In this document: positions 21,301-31,382 of the stretch, piece after piece
Numbering within the stretch: position 1 is the stretch's first letter
How the letters are laid out: each line of letters starts with the position of its first letter
DNA from: Zygaena filipendulae
Taxonomy: Eukaryota; Arthropoda; Insecta; Lepidoptera; Zygaenidae
Reading direction: 5' to 3'
Length of the DNA: 64,000 nucleotides
Assembly (NCBI GenBank): GCA_907165275.2
Contig: OU015674.1
Span: forward strand, 3,223,001 to 3,287,000
Made by a program: the position numbers and the translations under genes
The notes under the pieces: generated by a model
The model's input: only the letters and a program-made list of their open reading frames with translations
Databases searched by the model: none
What the model was told of the DNA's origin: nothing

Positions 21301-24300
21301 GTCTGTTCGAGTTATAGTTGTAGCACTGCCAGTGGCAGGTGGTATTCGTTTTGGACTGTATATGGGTCTATATTTTGATGCAAAAGGTCTTATAAATGGC
21401 GTAAATGGAGAAGTTTTAGATGGATACGTCAATCGAGATTTCTTTCTGGTATTCGTACTATCCTCTTCTTTCGAATCTTGTTGACTCTCTATCTGTGGTT
21501 CGATTTCAGTATCTGGCTCGCCAACTGAACTTTCAATCACATCCGGAGTGGGACTGATTATGGAATTTTCAGATGTTGGAGTGGTACTGGTAGCCGATGA
21601 CGCCTCGGTAGTTGTTGTATTCGATGTGATATTATCACTTGTGATCACAGTGGAATCTCCTGAAATAACAGCTACTTGAGAAAGAATAATTTTCTTTTGT
21701 GTGTCTTGAGCAGGTATATTATTTTCTACTGGTTTGATTTCTGTAAATAGGTTGTCAATATATGTTCCTAATAGTACAGTAGGTGATGCAGAAACAAGAT
21801 CAGGTAATTTTGTTGTTGCGATTGGCTCTTTCACGATAGTTGGTGCAATATTAGCTTTTTTGCCGTCATCTTGTACAAGGTTCTGTTCGGCTGGTCCACT
21901 TTGTACTTTGCGTCCTAACTGATTGTCTTCAATCACTTTTGTGTTATCTACAATATTGGTGACAGTGTCCAACTTGCTTCTGATATGAGATGTATTTCCA
22001 ACATAAAAGGTTGTAAAATATGTATAAGTTGTATAAAAAGTAGCTTTACCATCATCATGCTCAGAGTTGTCATCAAAAACAGACGGTTTCAACTGTACAT
22101 CAAGGTGTTTTGGTGGTATTTGACTAAGCGATAGATCAATAGGTGTTGTATCGATCGGATTCTCATGAGGGACAGGAAAAGTTGGTGGCACTAGATTTTC
22201 ACCATCAACAGGTGACGTGTCTATAACAGCAACCGTTGGTAAAACTGAAACTCCAGGTGTTACAACGTTAGAAACTACTTCCTCACGACTAGTAATTGTT
22301 GTTGCGTTATCTTTAGAAAGTGTAGTCCAATATGTGAAAGTAGTATAATAAGTGATAGGTAAAGATGTCTCTTCTACTTCTTTGTTTGGCGTTATAGTTT
22401 CTGTTACTACGTTTGTAACGGTCTCTAAATGACTCTTTACATTTGTAGAGTCTTTCCCTATGTACATTGTTGTGAAATATGTAAATGTAGTATAACTAGT
22501 CTGTAAAAGCAAAGTTGGCGATGGAAGAATTTCTTCAACGTTGCTTTCTGAACTTATTTGATCATCTAAAATATTGTTATTATCAATCAATTTTCGTTCA
22601 CCTCTGGAAGATGAAGAGGAGATGTCCGTAACATAGGCATTTTCAGATATCAAAGGGTTAGATTCTACACTAAACAGCATATCTACTTCGACAGAGCTAG
22701 GTTGAGGCGAAGGGTTTTGTCCATCTTTTTGATCGGGAGCAGTTTGGATCGTATCTGTAATATCTGTTTGATCTAATCTAACTTGTTTGCAATTTCTAAA
22801 GTCATATTGAGCTTTTGTATTGCCGTTTACTAAAGGATTTATTTTTGTTGGAACTAAATCATCTGGACCTACGTAGTTTGTATAAACTTCACTTCTACTG
22901 CATACATTAGCGTCAGTACCTACATAAATAGTTGTAAAGAAAGTGTATGTTGTAAAGTATGTTTTAACAGCATCAGGTTTGATGCTTGCTATAATATCTT
23001 CTCCGAGAGATGGAGTAGGTGTCTGAGAACTGTAAGATTCCTCTTGTTCTATGGATTCTATCAAAAACTTATTTTTTAATAAATTGCCGATACTGTTTTC
23101 CGCAAAAGCCACGGTAGGGCGTCCTATTCCCACATTAGTAGGTGCTATTTCCTGATCACTTAGAGCACCCAACAAGGATGGATCTAATTTAGATAAATCG
23201 ATAGTGGATGTAATAATATTTGTTTCGATGACCTTGTTGCTAGCAACACTTGATGTCTGTTCGCCAAAGAATGTGGTAAAATATGTGTAAGTTGTGTAAA
23301 GTGTCTTGTAAATTATATCGATTTCATTTTCTTGGCTATTTTCTTCTTTTTCTTCTGTAATAGGTTTCTCAGTGGCTGGAGTAGAATGTTCAGTGCTAAC
23401 TGATATTTCAACGTGGCTGTTACTTGTAATCGCACTATCTGTAGTTGTAACAGGTGTTGTTGGTTCCTTATCTTCAACCACTTCTGGTGTGTGTGGAGTA
23501 GTATTACTTAAAGTGGTGTCTTTTATTTCTTGGGTAGTAATTTTCTCAGTTGGAGTAGTTTTTGGTGTATCTTCAGTAACAATGTCTGACCGTAATGGAG
23601 GTTCAGTTACCGTATCTTCTAAGACAGACTGATCTAAGCTACTGTGGATCGAAGACTGAATATTTACTGATACGACTTCAGTTGGTTCAATGTCTAAATC
23701 AGTCTTGCATATTATGTCAGAAGTATATCCAACATGACTTTCTACAACTACATCTGATTTTATAGAAGTAGAAGTTGAATCAACGTCTTCTAAAGGAATA
23801 AAATAAGTCGTCAAATATGTCAATGTCTTGTATTCTGTGGTCGTGATTGCTAGAGTATCAAGGCCGTTAGTACAAAAAACTTCTTCATGTGTGTCATGTT
23901 TAGTTTCAGGTGTAGTTTCTACTTTTTCAGGTTCATGAGATTTTTCAATATAATTTTTCTCAGTAGTAGGGTTTTTAGCAATCATTTCTGTAGAAAGGCT
24001 TGAATTATCTCCTTGATTATCACCATTAGCAGCCATTACTTTTGCTTCTACGTTATTGATTTCTTCTGCAGATTTAGTAAATATTTCGTACACTTTTTCT
24101 GTAACAGCTGTCTCTTTATAAGTTTCATCAATTATAGTAGTAGGATCTAAACTTAAAGGCTCAGTAGCTTGAGGGCTGTAATTATGAATGGGCAAGACTC
24201 CTAAGTCCTCTGTAACATGAGTACTTTCCGTCGTGGTGTAAACTGGTTCTGAAGCTTGAATAACATCTAAATTAAAGCCAAAATCGGTGTTCTGTTGGAC

Positions 24301-25508
24301 ACTAATGATATCAGGTATTTTATCATTAACGTGAGATAAATCTTTATTTAGATCTTCTTTATTGTTATATAAATCTTTTCCAGAACCAGTATCTTCGTAA
24401 ACTGGAGACGGTAGTTTTGTTTCTGTATTTGCCCCATAAGCATTATAAGTCGAGGTAGCAACAGGTATATCTGCTGCTAGGGTAGTTATTTTGGTAGCCA
24501 ATTGGTCAACTCTCTTAGCTGATGGAAAGACATTGACTTCATCGGGATTTGGTTGGGGAGTGGTTTCAGTATTTGGAGTGAAAATAATAACCGTGTCACC
24601 AACGATAGTTGTGAAATCAGCAAAGCCAGCATATGTAAAAGTTTTCTTTGGCCTCGGTTCATTGTTTTGCCCAAATAATTTTTTAGGTAATTTGGTCTGC
24701 TCACTGGATGGTTTTTCACGGAGTGGTTCTACATTATCAATATAATACAATACAGGTGAAAATTCGTTTTTGATAGTAAAAGTCGGTACATCGTAGGTGT
24801 TTTTAACTTTAACAATATTTATTTCTTCTACTTTTTCGTCATTTGCTTCAAAAAGTGGTTCAACTATTGGCTCGAAAGCTTTGTTTTGGCGGGCTATCGT
24901 ATTAAAATCACTCGAGGCTAAAGGTTGCACAATAAACTTTTTATTAGTATTATGCGATGGATCGTCAATCAGATTCAGAGCCTCATTTTTCACATAATGT
25001 GGCACTTGAGAGAGTGGGGCCTTTCTTGCAGTAGGTTCATCAGGGATGTTATTATCAACGCTATACACCGGGGGGTTCCAGTATTTTACATGGTCTAAGG
25101 TAGGTTTGTTAACAACAGCCAAGTTCTTGTTGGGTGCTAAATAATCAGTATTTTTAACAACAAATTTATCTGGATCAATGAAACCTAAATCTTCTTTGAC
25201 GTTCCATTGCTCATCGAATATAGATGGTACACGAGTAGGCTTAACTGATACTACATCGTCGTTAGTAGGTTTACTATATAGAACTAGGGAGGTTTTAGTT
25301 AGAAGTTGAGCATAAATTCGGCCGTTATCAAGAGTGGTGCCAAGTATTTGCGTGGCAAATTCGGTAGTGACACCATCTTGGATGAATGTTCTCGCTGTGG
25401 AGGTCAGGAGACCTATGACAGGCTTCACACTGTGATACCTGCCGTGATGCGATGTCTTCGTGTTATAGTCTTGTCTTTTCTTGTCGTTGAGTAGAAGTAC
25501 AGTCAAGT
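18352..25508 (-). CDS. Gene A: giant single-exon mucin-like protein
   Basis: About 2,385 residues come from one exon ending at TGA 18352-18354. I start it at the GTAG acceptor (25509), not at the upstream ATG (25572): no AG dinucleotide occurs between the pyrimidine tract near 25615 and this site, and the phase fits the exon at 26198-26260. The N-terminus reads VKPVIGLLTSTARTFIQDGV and TTEFATQILGT, like the insect DUF4758 type (from memory, unverified). Six copies of a TTYTYFTT-type motif, each followed by a T-x-SR-x3-VTN-like segment, lie near 23830, 23300, 22950, 22490, 22345 and 22020. Then come a Ser/Arg-rich basic block (about 21430-20030), a furin-type RRSKR|Q (about 20420), a poly-Gln run (19118-19153), a poly-Pro stretch, SGRHPGEFSTVLSTL, and TVRKR|D (about 18650). 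No membrane helix is evident, so it is probably secreted. Confidence 0.85.
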
Positions 25509-26197
25509 CTACGTCATCATGCCAGTAGTGGATAGGATCATTTGAGGTGCGTTTTATTATACAACAGTCCATGTGGGTTCAGACGTTGGCCACGAGCCGA
25601 GGATTAGATTTGAAATAGAAAGAAAAACATACAATTAATAATGCGAATAATAGAATAAGGTAAACGTAATATTGTAATACAAATAATAATTAGGAGTAAG
25701 TATACTAAAATATTTTAAAATAATAGGTAGGCAGAATATTTGGTAGATAATAATTTGGTTAGCACTAGTTTTTGTACAATTTTGCTCATTCCTCTAGACA
25801 TTAAGTTGATATTTTCAATTTTGATTCAATGGCTTTACATGATTGAATTATATTGTATTAATAATATTATACAAAATTATAGAATGTCCTAAAGATAAAT
25901 TTAAGATTTTTATGGAATTTGTCTCTTAAAACAAGTACCTAGGTACCTAAATTAGATTGCAACATTCTGGTAGTAATAATAATTCATTGTCAATATCAAC
26001 TTAATTTTATTGCTTTCGCTTCATGCTGGTATAAAAAAATAATAGGTAGAGGTTAAAAGAAAAAAGTAGGTAGAGAATGTATAAAAAAAATTGTTTTTAT
26101 TTTGATTAAGAAAAGTAGAAAGAGCAAAGATATTTTACAGAAGAGATAATAATAGGTAATAAATGTATTACTTTGTTAAATTATCTAAATAACTCAC

Positions 26198-26260
26198 CCC
26201 TGTTTTCCGGGACGCCTTCTCGTTTTATCCTTGTCAGTTCTATTGATTCGTCGTTGGTTT
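26198..26260 (-). CDS. Gene A upstream coding exon with furin-type site
   Basis: Acceptor TTTGTTACAG and donor AGGG|GTGAGT, both strong, bound 63 nt in phase 1 to 1. It reads TNDESIELTRIKREGVPENR. RIKR|EG fits the R-x-K-R furin consensus, suggesting removal of an N-terminal propeptide. One of the other two frames is stopped; the remaining one fails in the next exon. No start codon or signal peptide is present, so at least one more exon lies upstream. Confidence 0.75.
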
Positions 26261-27389
26261 CTGTAACAAATCAAATCAATGCATTAAAGTATAAGAAAAA
26301 ATTAACGATAGACCGCTGTTGTTGTGTAGCAAATCATAGACAAAGAAAGAGAGAATAGAGAACACAAAAGACATAAGAGCATAATATCCAGTTGGAGAGC
26401 GTTTGTAAATACCAGCCTTATAATGTATTTTACTAGTTATCATGATGAAAAGGTTCGCGAGTCGACAAGTAACAATGCAGACCAAATAATGAACTGTTTT
26501 TTAACCAGATTTTGCTTAATGATTTAAAGTAACGTATAAGTAAAGGTAACCGTCATTCACACATCTTTGAATAACGGATAATAACCTAAAAGATACTATG
26601 ACTTCTATTGCTAAAACATCAGAGAAATTGAAGAAAAATCATAACTAATAGTTAGCAAATTTACTTTTTTATGTGATTATTTATTATGTCAAATAAGTAA
26701 TATAATGTCTATTAAATATCTATATGAATATGGCGCAACTACGGTGACGTAGTAGGTAATGGTTTCACATTGCATTCCAATTTCAAATAAGTTTTATTTT
26801 TTAGAATAGAAATGTTATTTTTTAATTTAGCTATAACATTTGAATCGTTGTTGTAATTCAATCAGCGTAATTTTCTAACAATAATTATGTTTTAAATACG
26901 AAACATGCACCAGAGATGAGTTTAGTTCAATTTTATGCACGAAATCTAGTTAGTGAACACCAAAAAAATGGAATCGGTCCATTAGTAGATCACTGTGTTT
27001 AATCTTAAAAAAACTTATATGTAGTGTTTATGTACTTCCGATACCATACATAACGTTCATACACCATGCGTAGAATTACGAAATCCCATTGTTATATAAC
27101 TTACGTGAACGGCACAATACCCCACAAGTCAAGGTTCGATATTATCTGTAACATGCAATTCACAAAAATGATCTAATTTCTTAGCAATAAAAACAATTTC
27201 GTAACAAGAAGTCTTTTTTTATTGAGTCTTTGAGAAAGCACCAGTTGAGATCAAGGTTGTGTTAAGTATGTTTTTTTATGTTAATTTTGTGCTTTATATA
27301 ATTTTCTTCATCTTTTGACTCACTGACCGACTTTGACTGTTGTATTTTTGTGCAAATTTTTTTACTTGCATATTATGCACTTAGAAATT
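26261..27389. other. AT-rich presumed intron of gene A
   Basis: No credible gene on either strand. A minus-strand hydrophobic open frame ending just before the 26260 acceptor is produced by the T-rich tract there. A good donor (CAC|GTAAGT near 27105) with an acceptor about 46 nt upstream leaves the wrong phase (2) for gene A, so it could only be untranslated or spurious. Confidence 0.6.
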
Positions 27390-27677
27390 ACTAGCTTTGC
27401 CCCGTGGTTTCACTCGCGTGAATTTCGGAATGGCCACAGGAACTATTTTTTTTTTAAATTAAAGTAGCCAAGTTACTATTAAGTTATAATATCAACCATC
27501 TGCCAGTGAAGGTCCCGTCAAAATTGGTCCAGCCGTTTCAGGGATTAGCCGGAACAAATCAGACAGACAGACAGATTTTATTTTTTAATTTGTTCATTAT
27601 GTACGTATGTAGGTACCGTACCTACATACCTATACTTTCATATGCATTTAGTGAAAAACTGTTAATTTGGTATTACC
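27390..27677 (-). repeat. Interspersed GC-box repeat, family R2
   Basis: It begins 'actagctttgccccgtggtt' and runs through 'tgaaggtcccgtcaaaattg' and an 'agacagacagacagatttt' stretch to 'actttcatatgcatttagtg'. Copies in the other direction lie at 41077-41361 and 61604-61868. Confidence 0.75.
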
Positions 27678-28332
27678 ACAGATAATATATACTATACTAG
27701 TGTCTAGTACTAACAGACACTTCAGTATTATTTATCTGTATGTAGATATGTACAGGTAGAAATTATTATTATTCGAATCTATACGATCTAGGTATAAGAA
27801 TTTTCCATACCCAGCCAAAACTACTGAAGCTGAAATATTAAATTTGAAATTCCTTTTGCGAGGTACAGACTCACACACCTACTTCTTATTTCTATATGAG
27901 GACGTCCTATTTTATTAAAAAAGAGGGCAAATATCTTATGATCTCAATGATAGGTTTCATTAGTTTAACTGATTTTTTGTCACTTCACTTACGTTTACTA
28001 AATACCAATGTCCGCAATTATTATATTAGCAGCTATTAATATGTTACTTTTATAATTTTTCAATTTTAACTCCAATTTACGACATATTATAATTACAGAT
28101 GTATGTAAATTATACCGTGTGAATATAATTATATGCTAAGAAAATGTAAATTATGAAGTTAAAACAGCAATCAAATGCAACCTTGGATTAATTTAGTAAA
28201 CGCATGGCAGCTTCCCTGAATCAAATTCATAATCACAACACACTTCTGGAAAATAAGGAAACAAAAATATTTGCAGACTGAATACATAATAGATTTCAAA
28301 ATATATACCTGCGGGCTGCTTAGGTACGTATC

Positions 28333-28515
28333 TACTCATCATAAATGCAAAAGTGAATTTGTTTGTTTGTTTTGTTTGATTGTTACGTTTTCACGTCTCA
28401 ACGACTCAACCGATCACGTTGTCAGGGGTACAGAGAAGGACATAGGGTACTTTTTGTCTCGGAATTCCCGGGGAGCACCGAAATTTACGCGGGTGAAACC
28501 GCGGGGAACAACTAT
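28333..28515 (+). repeat. Interspersed GC-box repeat R1, first arm of an inverted pair
   Basis: It includes 'acgttgtcaggggtacagag' and the terminal box 'ggtgaaaccgcggggaaca'. An R1 copy in the opposite direction starts about 40 bp further on. Confidence 0.7.
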
Positions 28516-28552
28516 AGTACAAAACAAAACGTTTACGATCAATACGGAAACA

Positions 28553-28695
28553 ATTCCCGTTGGATAAACTAATAGGTACTCTATGTCCTTTTCCGTACCC
28601 CTGAAATAGTGTTTGCGAATTTTCATGATGCTCGGTTGAGTAGTTAAAGCGTGAGAGCGTAGAAAACAAAGAAACTTATCCGCATTTTATTCGCA
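28553..28695 (-). repeat. Partial GC-box repeat R1, second arm of an inverted pair
   Basis: Reverse-oriented R1 with 'actctatgtccttttccgta' and 'cgtgagagcgtagaaaac'. The GC box itself is missing. Confidence 0.6.
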
Positions 28696-28922
28696 GACTT
28701 CCCTAAATCATTATTAATTCAAATTGAAATAATAATAATTATAGACTCGAGAATAGGCATGTTGACAGTATTAAAGAATCAAAAAAATAATGGTTTTAGA
28801 GAAAAATATATGTCAAAAGAACTCTTAAAAGTTACTCAGTTTTCATTTAAACATTGTGATTAATAAGATTTTCATTAAAATAAAAGTATAAAATACTGCA
28901 ATCGGCCATGTTTACTGAAACA

Positions 28923-28944
28923 CCAATCACAGCGAATGACGTCA
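28923..28944 (+). promoter_or_regulatory. CCAAT box and CRE-like palindrome
   Basis: CCAAT at 28923 and TGACGTCA at 28937-28944 lie about 130 bp upstream of the YqaJ-like relic's ATG. TGACGTCA is the canonical CREB/ATF site. It may be the old promoter of the relic. The same octamer occurs at 30873-30880 in the THAP relic's first exon. Confidence 0.4.
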
Positions 28945-29075
28945 CAGTCTACTCAGTCTAGCATGTTACTAGACATATTGTCTACATATATTGTCTGTTA
29001 CGCGTTTCGAGTGATTCCTGCATCATTTAATTAGTAGAATGTATGTTAAAATGCAATATCCAAGTATCATCAACG

Positions 29076-30191
29076 ATGGAACAAGGTTACATTAAGGCAA
29101 ATAGCGCTAATTTGCTTAGAATTGATTTGTTGATGTTGGGAGAGTTTCTTGCATCAAACACAGACTTTCATCTGAGTTTCAAAATGTGAAAACTTCCGTG
29201 TAAGTACAACATTATTATTAATCTTTAGTGCTAAGTGAAATTGCAGGTATTTTGTGATGAAATTTAACTTAATAGGTATATTAAACTTGCAGAAGCTATA
29301 ATAATTTAACACTGAGGTATGTCATAGGTTATTTTTGAGGTTAGTTAATTCCCAGTACAAGAAAATAATACTTTTTTTATTAAGTACTAGGTTTGTAGGT
29401 ACCTTTTCTCAAACTCCACAAGTACTATTATGTACAACTTTCAATTATAATAAGTAATAAATATATCAACTTTTAATAACTACTTTGGTCAAAGAACCAG
29501 AAAATATTTAATCCCAAAATTTTTGAATGACATATCTTTAAAAATAAGAAACAATAGTTTTAGTGAGGCCTCATTCCAAAATAAAAAGTTTTTGTTAAAA
29601 ACCTGTAAGAGATTTAAATTAGGTGAAGAAATATGTGGTGCAGTAGGTATAGTATATTATTGTATTGTGTTGTAAGTACAAACTTGCTGGTTCAGTACAT
29701 ATTAAAACAAGTATAAAGGGAGTGATTTGTCTGCCAATAAACTGTTATGCAGTTTCACAGGTTTCATTTAGAAATAACGCTAAATTGTATTAATTTAATA
29801 AAAAGTTTTATTATTATTCAAACCTATCTTTCAAACAAGTATAAACCATTGCTCTTCACACCCATAAATTATTCAATATCTAATGTCAGTTACGTAATTT
29901 ACCTATTTGCAAAGATAGTTAACAGAAGAAGAAACACTACACACTTGTCACTTTATGTATTTATATAATAATAAATTTTATTTATTTCAGGTCCTCGCAA
30001 CCATCACATGGGGATGATGCTATAATGTGCAACTTAAAAGTGAAGGAAAATTTTTACAGTAAAATGTAGAAATTTTATGTGTTACATTTGATGAAGAATA
30101 TGTATCAGATTTTCTTGAGAGCATAATTAAATTCTGGAAATCTTATATATGTATATCCATTGTTATATAAAAGTATAGAGTAGTAAATAAA
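29076..30191 (+). pseudogene. Relic of a YqaJ-type (nuclease-like) insect repeat gene, two exons
   Basis: Exon 1 (29076-29199) starts MEQGYIKANSANLLRIDLLM and goes on LGEFLASNTDF. This is the N-terminal signature of the YqaJ-domain proteins multiplied in insect genomes, recognised from memory. A frameshift after this region is needed to recover AEFQNVKTS-like sequence before the strong donor CCGT|GTAAGT. The acceptor TTTATTTCAG (to 29989) opens exon 2 in matching phase with SHGDDAI and LKVKENFYSK, corresponding to the conserved GDDAvGYVqLKRE region. It then stops at TAG. AATAAA at 30186-30191 may be its poly(A) signal. No complete nuclease domain remains. Confidence 0.55.
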
Positions 30192-30299
30192 AATGCACAT
30201 GTTTTTGTTTTTAACCTGCTTATATTAGCTTCACCTGTATCACTAGTATTATATTGTATACCTACAGTAAAAGACTAGTATTATATAACTTTAAACTGA

Positions 30300-30475
30300 C
30301 AGCGTGCTACTGGCGAGTTTGTTGCGCAGCTTCTCTTAGGCCATAGTACTAGGAAGCTGTGTGGATACTTTATGGGTGCTGTCATAATAATAATTGTAAT
30401 TTTATTGACGTCAAAAAGAGCCACATTATGGACCAACGTTGAATAAAATTATTTGACTTTAACTGATACTTTGAT
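30300..30475 (+). repeat. Probable LINE 3'-end fragment
   Basis: The stretch 'gtgctactggcgagtttgtt' through 'gttgaataaaattatttgac' resembles 3' ends of non-LTR elements common in moth genomes (from memory). It ends with an AATAAA. No coding part remains. Confidence 0.45.
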
Positions 30476-30503
30476 CTATGTAACCAAATTTCTAGAACCC
30501 TAC

Positions 30504-30525
30504 TTGGGGTGCTGAAGCACCCCAA
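30504..30525. repeat. Perfect 10-bp stem hairpin
   Basis: TTGGGGTGCT, spacer GA, then AGCACCCCAA. It lies just downstream of the minus-strand THAP relic and close to an AATAAA on that strand, so it could be a 3' hairpin of that transcript. Confidence 0.75.
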
Positions 30526-30605
30526 AATGTTTTGTTTTTCAGTTTATTTTACTGGTTTATAATAATAGGGATGTTGAAGACTTTTGAAAATCAAAATCCT
30601 AATTA

Positions 30606-30893
30606 GTCCATCATCAAAGTGGTCTTCACAAAAATAAATTGCCGAATTTGTAACTACACCTGCTGGGTTTCGCCTTGCAAGCTTTAACCACTTATCTCTC
30701 ACTTTTTCTTGTTAGGAACATGAGCAAACAATTTATTAGGTGATGCTTTTGATGTGTTTTTAGATACAGAGAGGGACCACACACCACTTGTACAATTTGG
30801 AATTAATTTTTAATAAATATATTGTTGACTTTGTTCGTTGAGCATACACACAATGCTACGTGAACTTACGTGTGACGTCACAAGTGGCGCCAT
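30606..30893 (-). pseudogene. THAP zinc-finger domain relic
   Basis: On the minus strand, reading from about 30792, YKWCVVPLC gives the C-x4-C start of a C2CH THAP finger. SKNTSKASPNKLFAHVPN, VRDKWLKLARRNPAGVVTN and SAIYFCEDHFDD then follow, with the invariant Trp and the C-x2-H-F end. At least two frameshifts are needed (near 30765 and 30705). An upstream piece with ATG at 30893, MAPLVTSH and donor CAC|GTAAGT at 30870 may be its first exon. THAP domains are sequence-specific DNA binders found in P-element-type transposases and cellular factors. What follows is AT-rich with no further domain. Confidence 0.65.
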
Positions 30894-31182
30894 GACACTC
30901 ACGAGTGTTTTCACGCACAATTCAAATTAGACAAAATAAAATGCAGTAATTTGCGTTAAAACTATAAACTAATGCTGAAATAATGAGTTTTTCGGAAATA
31001 GTATACGTGTACCTGCATTATAAAAGGGGATTTCAAAATTTGTCAACATGCCTATTACCTACTCAATTTATTTATTAAAGGTTTACAAAAATATAAGAAT
31101 ATGAGTAGGTATAATATAAAAGATTATTTTTAACTAAGTACTACACTAGCGACTAACTACTACCCTAATGACTTTTATCCTA

Positions 31183-31382
31183 GTACTAGTTTTGCCCCGC
31201 GGTTTCACCCGCGTTAATTTCAGAGTTCCCGCGGGAATTCTGGGATAAAAAGTACCCTATTTCTGATGTATAAGCTATATTATTGTAAAGTTTCATTTAA
31301 ATCCATCCAGTAGTTTTTGCGTGAAAGAGTAACAAACATCCATCCATAGTCACAAACTTTCGCGTTTATAATATTAGTACGA
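31183..31382 (-). repeat. Interspersed GC-box repeat, family R1
   Basis: It begins 'ctagttttgccccgcggttt', contains 'gggataaaaagtaccctatt' and ends 'cgcgtttataatattagtac'. Full length. Confidence 0.8.

Noticed and set aside
25509..25572. ATG at 25572 as the start of gene A
   Set aside because: It is preceded at once by an in-frame TGA. The stretch to 25509 has no AG and looks like the end of an intron, and the acceptor at 25509 fits the upstream exon's phase.
26276..26485. Signal-peptide-like frame (MSFVFSILSFF) just before the 26260 exon
   Set aside because: It is made by the pyrimidine tract of the intron and ends at TGA before the acceptor, with no donor to join it.
27105..27150. Small exon with GTAAGT donor as gene A 5' exon
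   Set aside because: Its only open frame leaves phase 2, but the next exon needs phase 1.
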